A DNA stretch of 64,000 nt, taken from contig JAFWQU010000021.1 in the NCBI GenBank assembly GCA_017508975.1, forward strand, positions 1-64,000, in the 5' to 3' direction. A program made the position numbers and the translations under genes. A model generated the notes under the pieces. That model searched no databases. It was not told the origin of the DNA and was given only the letters and a program-made list of their open reading frames with translations. Source of the DNA: Clostridia bacterium (GTDB lineage: Bacteria > Bacillota > Clostridia > Christensenellales > Aristaeellaceae). Of this stretch, positions 42,819-51,755 are shown piece by piece (within the stretch, counting starts at the first letter, position 1; each line of letters opens with the position of its first letter).

Positions 42819-44584
42819 TTTATTTCCATCTGCTGCAGGATTCGCTCCACATGCTGCCTGGCGAAATGCGCGCCGGCCTCGGTCTCCTCCTGGGAGACCG
42901 GTCGGTCCCCCATCAGGGAGACAAACTGGCTGACTTTCAGTCCAAGCGCTTCCTGCATGACCGCGTCCGAGCCCGCCGGGGCGACCAGATAGTAGCAGAG
43001 CAGGCTGTCCTTCTGCCCGATGCGGTGCGCGCGGTCCTCCGCTTGGGAGTGCACCGCGGGGCTCCAGTCCAGCTCCCCAAACACCACGCAGCTCGCGCGC
43101 TGCAGGTTCAGGCCGGAGGCCGCCCGGAGACTGATGCAGAGCAGGTCCGTCCCGCCCTCCATAAAGCGGCTCACCGCGCGCTCCTTGGCCGCGCCGGTCT
43201 CCCGGCCCGTGATGAATCCGGGATGATAGGCCTTCAGCTCCTCCTTGTACAGGTCCATCACCTCGTGGTGGTGGGCAAAGAGGAGGACCTTCTCTCCCCC
43301 GTCCAGCAGCGCCCGGACAAACTGGCAGACATAGGGCGCTTTCGCGACGCCGGTGGCCTGCCGCGCCCGCTGGCTGATCTCCTCCGCGAGAATCGCCTTC
43401 TCGCCGGGCGTCAGCGCCTCGTCGCCCTGCCAGCGCTTCAGCTTCGGGATCATCTGCTCCATCAGGCGGGCATAGATCCGGTCGTTCCAGTCCAGCTCCT
43501 GCACCAGCCGTCTCTTGGGCGGCAGCTCGATCAGCACCTGCTCCTTGGTGCGGCGCAGCATCATGCCCTCCCGGCGCAGATAGTCGCCCAGCAGATCCGG
43601 TTTGGCCACGATCGCGTTGCCGTAGCCGTAACACCACTCCCGGGTGAAGGACTCCCAGTCGCCCAGGAAATGGTAGTCCAGAATATTGATGACGTTCCAG
43701 ATCTCCCCGCCGCGGTTGTAGATCGGCGTGCCCGAGAGCCCGTAGACGCGCTCGCAGTGCTCCGCCAGCAGGGACGCCGCGGAGTACTTCTCCGTCCCGG
43801 AGTGGCGCAGCTCCTGCACCTCGTCGAACACCACGCAGCGCACCGGGAGCGCCTCCAGCGCTTCCTTCCAGCCGCGCAGCAGCAGGTAGTGCATGATATA
43901 GATGTCCGCCTCCGGCAGCGCGTAGGGCTTCAGCCCGGTGACCAGGTGCACCCGCGGCGGCTGACCATTCAGACGCAGGAAGCGCAGACACTCTTCCCGC
44001 CAGTTGCGGGTCAGGTGCGGCGGCGGGATGATCAGCGCTGGAAACAGCCGGTCCGTCGCCAGGCACGCCAGCGTCTGCACCGTCTTTCCGAGGCCCATCT
44101 CGTCCGCCAGCAGGCAACGGTCATGGTTCAGCAGGAATGCGAGACCCTCCTTCTGAAACTCCATGAGTTTTCCGGAGAACACGCCTTCTGGCGGCTCGGT
44201 CCGCGGAGGCATCCGGAGAGCTGTCTCCTGCCGGATCGCGTAGCGGCGCGCCTCGTCCACTGCCTTCTCCCACTGGGGGAGATCCCGCATCCGGACCTGC
44301 AGCGGAAAACGGAGCATCAGCCAGCACAGTTCCGCCACCATGCGCCGATGCCCGGTAAAGCGCGCCTCCCCGCGCCGGCTGCCCGAGGTGCCCGGGAAGA
44401 GACGCTTGCACATCTCCGTGACCGAGGGATCCCCCTGGACCACCCAGCAGCGGGTCCGCCGGTTCCAGGAGAGGGTTCCGTAGGTCCGGGCGCCGGGCGG
44501 GAGCTCCTGCGGCCGCAGGTAGAGCGGCAGCAGCTCCTCCTCGTCTTCCGGCTCCTCCCAGCTGTTTTGCGGTTCGTCTGTCAC
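42815..44584 (-). CDS. SNF2-family DEAD/DEAH helicase-like ATPase
   Basis: The 589-residue protein has a complete Swi2/Snf2 motor: motif I LADEMGLGKTVQT (about residue 157), motif II VVFDEVQELRH, motif III YGLSGTPIYN, and motifs V-VI with SLRAASGLNLQRAS and QAEDRAHRIGQKD. The first ~120 residues resemble no domain I know. A GTG start at 44584 is preferred; it forms a GTGA overlap with the stop of the preceding nuclease-like gene, and GGGGGAT lies upstream. A GTG 30 bases earlier is also open. Such stand-alone bacterial SNF2 proteins act as DNA translocases in repair, recombination or defence. Coupling to a small nuclease supports DNA processing. Confidence 0.9.
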   Translation of the reverse strand: MTDEPQNSWEEPEDEEELLPLYLRPQELPPGARTYGTLSWNRRTRCWVVQGDPSVTEMCKRLFPGTSGSRRGEARFTGHRRMVAELCWLMLRFPLQVRMRDLPQWEKAVDEARRYAIRQETALRMPPRTEPPEGVFSGKLMEFQKEGLAFLLNHDRCLLADEMGLGKTVQTLACLATDRLFPALIIPPPHLTRNWREECLRFLRLNGQPPRVHLVTGLKPYALPEADIYIMHYLLLRGWKEALEALPVRCVVFDEVQELRHSGTEKYSAASLLAEHCERVYGLSGTPIYNRGGEIWNVINILDYHFLGDWESFTREWCYGYGNAIVAKPDLLGDYLRREGMMLRRTKEQVLIELPPKRRLVQELDWNDRIYARLMEQMIPKLKRWQGDEALTPGEKAILAEEISQRARQATGVAKAPYVCQFVRALLDGGEKVLLFAHHHEVMDLYKEELKAYHPGFITGRETGAAKERAVSRFMEGGTDLLCISLRAASGLNLQRASCVVFGELDWSPAVHSQAEDRAHRIGQKDSLLCYYLVAPAGSDAVMQEALGLKVSQFVSLMGDRPVSQEETEAGAHFARQHVERILQQMEIN

Positions 44585-44970
44585 AGTGCAATCCCCCAAA
44601 GACGATTCAGGCACACGGTCCGCAGCGGCTTTCCCCCGATCCGGTCCGGGAGGAGCACCGTCCGCTCGGTCACCAGGATCAGCGCGTCGACCGGTTCACA
44701 TCCGGCGTAGCGCTGCAGCTGCCGCAGGATCTTGCCGCGCTCCGGCCGGCCCCGCTTGGTCTCAATCCCCACGCCGCCGCAGAGAAAGTCGATCCGACAG
44801 CCCGGCTGCAGCCTGGCCTCGTGGTTAAATGGGATCCCTTCCTCCGTAAGCCGTTCTTCGATCAGCCGGTGCAGGTCCATCTCACCCGGGAGCAGCGGCG
44901 CGCGGAGTTTCCGCAGCGCCGCCACCGTCCGGGCGAGCTCCTCCCCGATCATTCTCTCATCCATCTCCAT
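44581..44970 (-). CDS. Small PD-(D/E)XK nuclease-like protein
   Basis: The 129-residue protein shows the spacing of a PD-(D/E)XK endonuclease core: a helix with RLIEERLTEEGI, then Asp61 in CRIDFLCGG, Glu70-Thr-Lys72 in GIETKRG, and Q84-x-x-x-Y88 in the next helix. This is a pattern match by eye, not a family assignment. It lies between the PBP gene and the SNF2 gene; its stop overlaps the SNF2 start as GTGA. GGAG lies 11 bases before its start, in the end of the PBP gene. A nuclease working with a SNF2 translocase is plausible; the pair could act in repair or in defence against foreign DNA. Confidence 0.7.
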   Translation of the reverse strand: MEMDERMIGEELARTVAALRKLRAPLLPGEMDLHRLIEERLTEEGIPFNHEARLQPGCRIDFLCGGVGIETKRGRPERGKILRQLQRYAGCEPVDALILVTERTVLLPDRIGGKPLRTVCLNRLWGIAL

Positions 44971-44972
44971 GG

Positions 44973-47771
44973 TCAGTAAACTCCGGCCATCGCCTGGGTC
45001 AGTTCACCCATCCGGTGCAGAATCTCGGTCTGGCTGTAGCTGCCGCTGTTGAGCAGCTGCTGCAGGTTGAAGATCGCGTTCTGGACCTGCACCGCGTAGG
45101 CAGAGTTTGCGTCCACGCCGGACAGCATGCTCTGCGCCTGCTGGATCAGGCTCCAGGCGTCCTGCGCGTAGAGGGAGCCGGAGGTATCCTGCGGCGTCGT
45201 ATACGGCTGGGCGGATCCGTGCAGGGTGCAGGTCACGCCGGTCTGTCCGCTGGAGAGAGTGATATGGTCCCGGACGGCACTCTCATACTCCGTGCCCATG
45301 TAGGCCGCCAGCGGATGCCCGTGCGGGATGGTCACCACGCTCCGGGTTTCCACATTGGTGCAGTAGGGGCCGGCGGGCATGCCGCTCTCCACGCAGATGC
45401 TCTCCGCGGTATGCATGTTGCAGTACTCGGTCGGCTGCGTCCCGTTTTGCCAGTAGTCCGAGGTCACACCGTGGCCGTCCGTGTCCCCATAGCAGGCGTC
45501 CGTGGCCAGCAGGCCGGAAACCGTGCAGGTTGTGACCTGCACCAGGTTGTAATCCCGTGGGTCTCCCGGCAGGATATCCCTGTTCGAGAGTCCCTGGTGG
45601 ATCTTGCTCATGTAGGCCTGCCAGAGCGGCGCCGCGGCGCCGGATCCCGTCGTCTTGCCCGAGAGCGCCTTGTAGTTGTCATGACCGACCCACACGCAGG
45701 AGGCGTAATAGCCGGTCAGACCCGCGAAGGTCACGCCCTTCTGGTCGGAGTTGGTGCCGGTCTTGCCGCCCACCGTCTGGCCCTTGAAATTCGCGGAGGT
45801 GCCGGTGCCTTCCTTGACGGCGGTCTTGAGCATGTCCACGATCATGTAGCTGGTGGAGGCGGAGAAGACCTGCCGGCGCTCCTGGTGCTGCCGGCCGTCC
45901 CAGACCACCCGGCCCTCGCTGTCCGAGATGCCGATGACCGAGATCGGCTCCTGGTAGACGCCGCCGTTGGCCAGGACGCCGTAGGCGACCGTCATCTGGA
46001 GCGGCGTAATGCCGCTGCTGCCCAGGGTCACGCCGAAGGGCGTCGCGTCGATGTGGGTGTCGTCAATCCCCATGCGGTGCAGCGTATCCACCGCGTTGGA
46101 GACGCCCACAATGGACATCATCGTGTAGGCCGCCGCCGTGTTGTAGGACTTGGCCATCGCCTGGCGCATCGTGATGGGGCCGGTATAGTTGCCGCCGCCG
46201 TAGTTCTTCGGGAAGGAGTCCTGCCCCCGGGCGTTTCGCCAGCCGGGAATCGGAATTTCCATATTATAAACCACCGTGGCCGGCGAGGGACGCCTCTCCA
46301 GCGCGGGCGCGTAGACGGTCAGCGGCTTGATGGACGAGCCGACCGGCATGCGCATGTCCGTGGCGCGGTTCAGCGTCTTGCGCGCCGTCGGGACGGTCCG
46401 GCTGCCGACGATGGCCTTCAGCTCACCCGTGTGGTAATCGAGCACCACTGCGGCCGCCTGCGGCTGGACAATCTCCGTGTAGGTACCGTCGCCGTTCGAC
46501 GCGCGGTAGGTCTTGTCGGAGGGGTCGCGCAGGGCGGGATACTTGGTCCAGTTCGCGACCGTGTCCTCCACGGTCTTCTGGATCTTCGGATCCAGCGCCA
46601 GCTGCACGCGGTATCCGCCGGTCCGGAACTTGCTCTCCATGGCGGCCCGGTTGGCGGAGGTGTTCTCCAGGCCCTCCAGCTCCAGGAGGATGTTCACCAC
46701 CTCGCCGACGGCGTACTCCACATAGTGCGGATAGGGGTACATGCTCTCCCCGCCGCTGGGGTCCTCCCGCAGCACATTCGCCGTCTGCGGATTCAGCGCT
46801 GCCTGGTAGTCCTCGTAGGTGATGAACTGACAGTCGTACATCCAGTGCAGCACATAGTCCGTCCGGTCGTTGGTGATCCGGACGTAGTCCACGCCCTCCT
46901 TCTGCCGGGTGTAGAAATTGCGGCGCGGATTATAATAATAGGGGCTGTTGGCGATGCCGGCCAGCATGGCGCACTCCCGAAGCGTCAGCTCGCCCAGTTC
47001 CTTGCCGAAGTAGCCCTGGGACGCCACCTGAACGCCGTAATAGTTCTCGCCCAGCCAGATGGTGTTCAGATAGCACTCCAGAATCTGTTCCTTTGTATAG
47101 GTCTGTTCCAGCTGGATCGCCAGATAGGCCTCCTGGATTTTCCGCTTGTAGCTCTGCTCCGAGGAGAGCAGTGTATTTTTGATCAGCTGCTGCGTGATGG
47201 TCGAGCCGCCCTGCGTCGAGGAGGAGGTCAGGTTCGTCACAAACGCGCCCACAATCCGCTTCAGGTCGACACCGCTGTGGGTGTAGAATCGGATGTCCTC
47301 CGCGGCGACAAACGCATCCTGCAGCGCCCGGGGCATGGCCGCCAGCGAGACCATGACCCGGTTTTCGGTTCCCTTGTACTCCGTGATCAGATCGCCGTTG
47401 ACGTCATAGATAAAGGAAGTCTGCGCCTGCTGGTCCAGCGCGCTGAGGTTCAGGGTCGGGGCCGTCTCGACATAGCCCTTCGCGATACCCGCGATCGCGC
47501 CAAGCCCCGCCAGGCCCGCGACAAGCACCGCGATCACCAGGATCCGGACCGTCTGCACCAGCACGGATATAACAAAGCTCGGCTTTTTCATCGCGGGCTT
47601 GAAGATCGAGCGCGGCTCGCTCTCCGCGTCGTCGAGCGGTTCCGCCGGGGAGAAGTGTTCCGCTTTCTCTGTCTCCTCGCTGAGTTCTTCCTCCGGCTCC
47701 ACCCATTCTTCCGGCTCCGGCACGGCCTCAGACCGGCGATGGCGCTCGTAGCGGCTTGTCTCCTCCGACAT
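44973..47771 (-). CDS. Class A penicillin-binding protein (PBP1A type)
   Basis: This bifunctional peptidoglycan synthase has 932 residues. An acidic cytoplasmic tail of about 60 residues precedes one membrane segment (about 66-98). The glycosyltransferase GT51 domain carries AAEDIRFYTHSGVD with the catalytic Glu, and QGGSTITQQLIKN. The transpeptidase domain has the nucleophile Ser in GSSIKP, SYN in AKSYNTAAAY and KTG in VGGKTGTNSDQ. A ~150-residue C-terminal tail with several Cys and a final helical part follows. Cell-wall polymerisation at the outer membrane face is its role. The acidic tail is longer than in many homologues. It leads the operon with the nuclease-like and SNF2 genes, an unexpected pairing. 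Confidence 0.96.
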   Translation of the reverse strand: MSEETSRYERHRRSEAVPEPEEWVEPEEELSEETEKAEHFSPAEPLDDAESEPRSIFKPAMKKPSFVISVLVQTVRILVIAVLVAGLAGLGAIAGIAKGYVETAPTLNLSALDQQAQTSFIYDVNGDLITEYKGTENRVMVSLAAMPRALQDAFVAAEDIRFYTHSGVDLKRIVGAFVTNLTSSSTQGGSTITQQLIKNTLLSSEQSYKRKIQEAYLAIQLEQTYTKEQILECYLNTIWLGENYYGVQVASQGYFGKELGELTLRECAMLAGIANSPYYYNPRRNFYTRQKEGVDYVRITNDRTDYVLHWMYDCQFITYEDYQAALNPQTANVLREDPSGGESMYPYPHYVEYAVGEVVNILLELEGLENTSANRAAMESKFRTGGYRVQLALDPKIQKTVEDTVANWTKYPALRDPSDKTYRASNGDGTYTEIVQPQAAAVVLDYHTGELKAIVGSRTVPTARKTLNRATDMRMPVGSSIKPLTVYAPALERRPSPATVVYNMEIPIPGWRNARGQDSFPKNYGGGNYTGPITMRQAMAKSYNTAAAYTMMSIVGVSNAVDTLHRMGIDDTHIDATPFGVTLGSSGITPLQMTVAYGVLANGGVYQEPISVIGISDSEGRVVWDGRQHQERRQVFSASTSYMIVDMLKTAVKEGTGTSANFKGQTVGGKTGTNSDQKGVTFAGLTGYYASCVWVGHDNYKALSGKTTGSGAAAPLWQAYMSKIHQGLSNRDILPGDPRDYNLVQVTTCTVSGLLATDACYGDTDGHGVTSDYWQNGTQPTEYCNMHTAESICVESGMPAGPYCTNVETRSVVTIPHGHPLAAYMGTEYESAVRDHITLSSGQTGVTCTLHGSAQPYTTPQDTSGSLYAQDAWSLIQQAQSMLSGVDANSAYAVQVQNAIFNLQQLLNSGSYSQTEILHRMGELTQAMAGVY

Positions 47772-47819
47772 GGCACACTTCCCCTCCCTTCTGTCCGATA
47801 TTATAACGATGCAAAACCG

Positions 47820-47848
47820 TTTTCATTCCCGCAAATCCATGATATACT
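47820..47848 (+). promoter_or_regulatory. Promoter of the DUF3783 gene
   Basis: TTTTCA (47820-47825) and TATACT (47843-47848), 17-base spacer, 23 bases before the start codon. A leftward -10 box TATAAT (47800-47805, minus strand) for the PBP operon is also visible in this 99-base divergent region, but its -35 box is not clear. Confidence 0.65.
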
Positions 47849-47870
47849 TTTCCAAAAGGAGGCGTCGATC

Positions 47871-48218
47871 ATGGCTGCCGTACTGTACACCTGGAATCTT
47901 GCCCCCGCGGAGTTCCGCCCGATCTGTGATGCCCTCGCCGTCCGGCTCCGGCCGGTCGCTCCGCATGAGGCCGGAATCCCGCTCGGAAAGCTGCCGCAAT
48001 CCCCCGCGCCTTCGCTCCCCACGGCGATGCCTTTCCCGGAGGAGATGCTGGTGATGGCCGGCTTTACGGAAACACAGACGGACCGTTTTCTGGCCGTTCT
48101 TCGCCAGCGGCACCCCGTGCGGCTCAAAGCGGTTCTGACCCCCTTCAACGCCGCATGGACCGGAACCCGTCTCCGGGAGGAACTGCTCCGGGAGGACCGT
48201 TCCTTTCACCCGGCTTAA
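47871..48218 (+). CDS. DUF3783-like protein
   Basis: The 115-residue protein resembles the DUF3783 family of small cytoplasmic proteins of unknown function found in anaerobic Bacillota: PFPEEMLVMAGFTETQTDRFL in the middle (read in two parts) and LKAVLTPFNAAWTGTRLREEL at the end. No active site or metal motif stands out. AAAAGGAGG lies eight bases upstream of ATG 47871; the frame is open much further to the left, but that part is the complement of the PBP gene. It shares a bidirectional terminator with ctpA. Confidence 0.75.
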   Translation: MAAVLYTWNLAPAEFRPICDALAVRLRPVAPHEAGIPLGKLPQSPAPSLPTAMPFPEEMLVMAGFTETQTDRFLAVLRQRHPVRLKAVLTPFNAAWTGTRLREELLREDRSFHPA

Positions 48219-48228
48219 CATGATATCC

Positions 48229-48275
48229 AAAAGCCTCTGCCGCGCTCATCTGCTCCCGAGCCGGCAGAGGCTTTT
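48229..48275. terminator. Bidirectional terminator between DUF3783 and ctpA genes
   Basis: AAAAGCCTCTGCC (48229-48241) and its exact complement (48263-48275) give a 13-base stem with A- and T-runs on both sides; it serves both convergent genes. Confidence 0.9.
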
Positions 48276-48285
48276 GATTTGAGGT

Positions 48286-49557
48286 TTACCGGACCATCTC
48301 CAGCATGGTGTCGTAGGCGGTCTTGAGCTGAATGTCCGCCATGTCTCCGAGCTCGAACATGGTCTCGCCGCCCTTCGGCATCTCCACGACCACATCCGGC
48401 GTGATGCCGATCTTGTGGACCGCGTTTCCGTTCGGCGTGAAATACTGGGCCTCGGTCACCTGGATGCCGGCGCCCTCCTTGCCGACCCCCAGCACAACCT
48501 GCACAATGCCCTTGCCATAGGACTGTACGCCGACCACCTTCGCGTTCGCGCGGTCCTTCAGCGCGCCGGTCAGGATCTCGGAGGACGAGGCTGTGTTCTC
48601 GTTCACCAGAATCACCAGCGGCAGCTGAACCTCCTTGCTGTCGGTCGTGGTGCGGTAGTACTGCCGCTCGCCGGCCCGATCCTCCAGATAGCACAGCGTT
48701 CCCGCGTCCAGGAACAGGTCGCCGATCTTCCGCGCGTCCTCAACCCAGCCGCCGCCGTTGTCGCGCAGGTCGATCATGATGCCCTTCGCGCCCTCGTCCA
48801 CCAGCTTTTTCAGCGCGTTTGCGAAGTCCTGCGCGCAGCTGCCCGCGAACTCATAGAGATAGATATATCCGATCTGCCCTTCCAGCATCATGGACTCAAT
48901 GCGGTTGACCGTCACGGCGGCGCGGGTCATGGTCACCTGGTACTCCTCGCCGTTGCGGATGAAGGAGACCGTCACATCTGTCCCGGGCACGCCGCGCATG
49001 ATCGATACCGCATCGGTCAGCGTATCGGCGGTGACATACAGGTCCTCCACCTTGTAGAGGATGTCGCCCTTCTTGACACCCGCATTGTAAGCCGGGCCGC
49101 CCTCAAACACGCGGGTGATGGTGCAGATCTGCGTGCTGTAGTTGCCGGAGATCATAATGCCGACGCCCACATACTCACCCTCGTCGTCCTCCCACATCTC
49201 CGCGTATTCTTGCGGCGTGTAGTAGAAGGTATACGGATCGCCGATCGCGTCCAGCAGGCCCGCCGCAGCGCCCTCCAGCATGACCTTCTCGTCCACGTTC
49301 TGGTAATAGACATTGTTGACGATGTCCATGATCTCCAGCAGCGTGTCGAACTTCTGATAGCGCTCATAGTCCTCGCGGCTGATCACCACGGTTCCGTCCG
49401 CCTGCGTGACAGCCTGGCCGGACGTTTCCGTCTGGGGCGTATAATCGCTTGCGGAAGGCAGCATGCTGTTCAGGCCCGCGAGCGGCACCATCATGCAGCC
49501 CGTCAGAATCGCGACACACAGCACCAGGCAGGCTGTCAGCAGCAGTCTTTTCTTCAT
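48286..49557 (-). CDS. S41-family carboxy-terminal processing protease
   Basis: The 423-residue protein is a CtpA-type protease. A lipobox LTGC places Cys21 as a lipid anchor, so it acts outside the membrane. A PDZ domain (about 125-210, GVGIMISG...GGPAYNAGVKKGDIL) precedes the S41 core with GIMIDLRDNGGG, the catalytic Ser in VNENTASSSEIL and the Lys in VQSYGKGIVQ. Such proteases trim exported or cell-wall proteins from their C-termini. Its start overlaps the stop of the PucR-type regulator as ATGA, so the two are translationally coupled. Confidence 0.95.
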   Translation of the reverse strand: MKKRLLLTACLVLCVAILTGCMMVPLAGLNSMLPSASDYTPQTETSGQAVTQADGTVVISREDYERYQKFDTLLEIMDIVNNVYYQNVDEKVMLEGAAAGLLDAIGDPYTFYYTPQEYAEMWEDDEGEYVGVGIMISGNYSTQICTITRVFEGGPAYNAGVKKGDILYKVEDLYVTADTLTDAVSIMRGVPGTDVTVSFIRNGEEYQVTMTRAAVTVNRIESMMLEGQIGYIYLYEFAGSCAQDFANALKKLVDEGAKGIMIDLRDNGGGWVEDARKIGDLFLDAGTLCYLEDRAGERQYYRTTTDSKEVQLPLVILVNENTASSSEILTGALKDRANAKVVGVQSYGKGIVQVVLGVGKEGAGIQVTEAQYFTPNGNAVHKIGITPDVVVEMPKGGETMFELGDMADIQLKTAYDTMLEMVR

Positions 49558-50561
49558 TTTGCGGTCCTCCGATTCGTATTTTCACGCGGATGCTCGTCCG
49601 CCTCCTGGTTCCGCAGATACAGCAGCAGGCGGAAGGTCATGGCGTCGTTGAAGCTTCTCAGGTCCAGCCCGGTCGCGTGCAGCACCTTGTCCAGCCGGTA
49701 GACCAGCGTGTTCCGGTGGATATACAGCTGCCGTGCGGTGTCGGAAAGATTCAGGTCCTTGTCCAGGAAGGTGCGGATGGTCTCGAGCATCTCCTCATTG
49801 AACAGCCGCGCGGTCCGCCGGTTGAACACCTGGCTCCGGTAGGCCTCCATCCGCTCCCGCGGCAGCTCGGTGAGAATCCGCTCCACCAGCAGCCGGTTCC
49901 AGATGAACAGCCGCCATTCCGGGTGAAACACCTGTCCGATACGGAGCGCCTCGCTGGCCTGCCGCCAGGCCTCCGGCATGCCGCCCGCGCTGTTGAAAGC
50001 GTCGCTTACCCCGATCAGGAGCGTACAGCCCTCCTCCACCAGCAGCGTATCCTGCAGCGCCTTGGCGTACTCCAGGAGCTCCCCGGCCGCCTGCATGCCG
50101 CTCGTGTCTTTGATCAGCGCGAAGGTGCGCTGCGCGATAGGTACCAGCACGTCCATCGGCTGGAGCGGAATCATCTCCTCCAGCTGGGTCAGCGGGGTCT
50201 CGTCCAGTACGCTCAACGCGAGGATGCAGCGGGGACCGGTCGGAAGGTTTTCGACAATCTCCTCCCCCAGCAGCTGGGCCCGCCAGTGCTCCTGCGGCCC
50301 ACGGTGGAGTTCCTTGCGGGTGGCCATCTCGTGCGCCAGCGCGGCGGCCAGGCGCATCATCCCCTCTCCCCCGGGCAGGGTCACGGGACAGGTAAGCGTG
50401 ACCTTCCACTGCGGCAGAGGCATCCGGATAACCTCCTCATCGGAGGAGATCCGCTCGGGCGGCAGGAGGGCGTCGTCCTCCCCCATGGGTTCCACGGCGA
50501 TTCCGATCGCAGACTGCATCAGGATTCTTCGCAGTTCCTCCGCGGGCAGTCCTCCGGCCAT
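49554..50561 (-). CDS. PucR-type transcriptional regulator (C-terminal HTH)
   Basis: The 335-residue protein has the PucR C-terminal helix-turn-helix (about 262-320): TIRTFLDKDLNLSDTARQLY followed by IHRNTLVYRLDKV. The preceding region resembles the GGDEF-like/CdaR middle domain (DVLVPIAQRTFALI). The N-terminal ~100 residues may be a sensor but match no PucR input domain I know. The start at 50561 has GGAGG eight bases upstream. Regulators of this class act on local metabolic genes; the target here could be ctpA itself or the neighbouring eutH. Confidence 0.88.
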   Translation of the reverse strand: MAGGLPAEELRRILMQSAIGIAVEPMGEDDALLPPERISSDEEVIRMPLPQWKVTLTCPVTLPGGEGMMRLAAALAHEMATRKELHRGPQEHWRAQLLGEEIVENLPTGPRCILALSVLDETPLTQLEEMIPLQPMDVLVPIAQRTFALIKDTSGMQAAGELLEYAKALQDTLLVEEGCTLLIGVSDAFNSAGGMPEAWRQASEALRIGQVFHPEWRLFIWNRLLVERILTELPRERMEAYRSQVFNRRTARLFNEEMLETIRTFLDKDLNLSDTARQLYIHRNTLVYRLDKVLHATGLDLRSFNDAMTFRLLLYLRNQEADEHPRENTNRRTAK

Positions 50562-50584
50562 CCAAATCACCTCCGATAGCGGCT

Positions 50585-50613
50585 ATTATAGCACAAAGGC
50601 GGCAAGAATAAAA
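50585..50613 (-). promoter_or_regulatory. Promoter of pucR-ctpA
   Basis: TATAAT (50585-50590) with a poor -35 TTTTAT (50608-50613) at 17 bases; 23 bases before the regulator start. The weak -35 box hints at activation. Confidence 0.65.
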
Positions 50614-50630
50614 GAGGGGAACTCGCGTTC

Positions 50631-51752
50631 TCATTCTTCGGATGGGCGGTCCGCTGCGTTCTTCTTTTTCTTCACCCTCCGATCCGCCCGCGTCTCCGCC
50701 CGGAGCGCCAGCGCGGCGGCCAGGACGGCCCCCGTGAGTTTCCCCGCCAGCATCGGCACGGCCCACTCCGGCGCCCGGTTTACCGCAAAGGCAAAGTGCG
50801 CCGTCAGGGCGGAAGCCGCACAGACCGAGAAAGCGGCGCAGACCATCTGTGCGCGGCAGTCCAGCTTTTTCATTTCGATCAGTCCGGGTGTAATGCTCAG
50901 ATACAGGATTGCCAGGCACATCAGTCCGTCGCCGTCGATCCCGATCCTGCCGCCGAGTTTCTCCAGCGGCTTACGCAGCAGAAAGCGCAGGAGCTCCGCC
51001 AGCGGCAGCGCACCCAGCAGCACGATGCCGATCGAACTGACCGTCTCCATCGCCTGGTTCAAAGGCGCCATGCCGGGGATCAGCTCCTGCTCCGTCATCG
51101 TTTGGAACGCGGCCGCCGCGAGCCCGGCCGTCGCCACAGCCCTGAGCAGCCAGCTGAAGCCCGAGAAAGCCCTCAGCGCCTGCCGTGGGAACTTCTTCAG
51201 CGCCCAGGCAATCAGCAGCGCGAACAGCGCCGCGGGCAGGCAGAGTCCCTGCGCCCGCAGGAACGGAATCCCGCCCAGCACCGCCGCCAGCAGCAGGCCG
51301 AAGGGCAGCGTGGACAGTCCGTACAGGATGCCGCGCATGAAGCTGTTTTTGCTCTCCCCCTCATACAGTCCGATCCCCATGGGGATCGTGAAGGAGAGCG
51401 TGCAGCCAAGGGTCGACGCGGCGGCAATGCCCGCGAAGCGTCCCGCTGCGGGGTCCGCCGCGAGGCCGGTCGCCATGTCCCAGCCGCCCATGTCGATCGC
51501 CAGCAGAGCTCCGGCCATGCCGGGCTCCAGCCGCAGCCACCGGTGGAGGAAGTCCGCGCAGGGTCTGAGCAGCGCCGTGAGCAGCGGCGCCAGGCAGATG
51601 ATGCCGGCCATGGACAGCGCGATCGGCCCCAGCATTTTGAAGCCCTCCTCGAAGGCTTCCCCGAGCCGGAAGCGGTTTCCAAGCAGCCTGTCCGCGCCGC
51701 CCAGCAGCGCACACACCGCCATGACCGCCATCACAATCTGAACTGCCGTCAT
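50631..51752 (-). CDS. eutH: EutH-like ethanolamine permease
   Basis: The 373-residue membrane protein has about ten hydrophobic segments and matches EutH: GADRLLGNRFRLGEAFEEGF at the N-terminus, LGPIALSMAGIICLAPLL and the signature LLAIDMGGWDMATGLAADP. EutH brings ethanolamine into the cell. No other eut gene (eutBC, microcompartment shell genes) is in the window, so the substrate here may differ. AAAGGG lies six bases before the start, and the gene follows the M24 peptidase by three bases in an operon. The Lys-rich C-terminal tail is cytoplasmic. Confidence 0.87.
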   Translation of the reverse strand: MTAVQIVMAVMAVCALLGGADRLLGNRFRLGEAFEEGFKMLGPIALSMAGIICLAPLLTALLRPCADFLHRWLRLEPGMAGALLAIDMGGWDMATGLAADPAAGRFAGIAAASTLGCTLSFTIPMGIGLYEGESKNSFMRGILYGLSTLPFGLLLAAVLGGIPFLRAQGLCLPAALFALLIAWALKKFPRQALRAFSGFSWLLRAVATAGLAAAAFQTMTEQELIPGMAPLNQAMETVSSIGIVLLGALPLAELLRFLLRKPLEKLGGRIGIDGDGLMCLAILYLSITPGLIEMKKLDCRAQMVCAAFSVCAASALTAHFAFAVNRAPEWAVPMLAGKLTGAVLAAALALRAETRADRRVKKKKNAADRPSEE

Positions 51753-51755
51753 CGC

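Noticed and set aside
45015..48218. A 1067-codon open frame on the + strand
   Set aside because: It is the complement of the PBP1A gene and is open only because of GC-rich codon bias. The only real gene in it is the DUF3783-like CDS from 47871, which has its own ribosome binding site.
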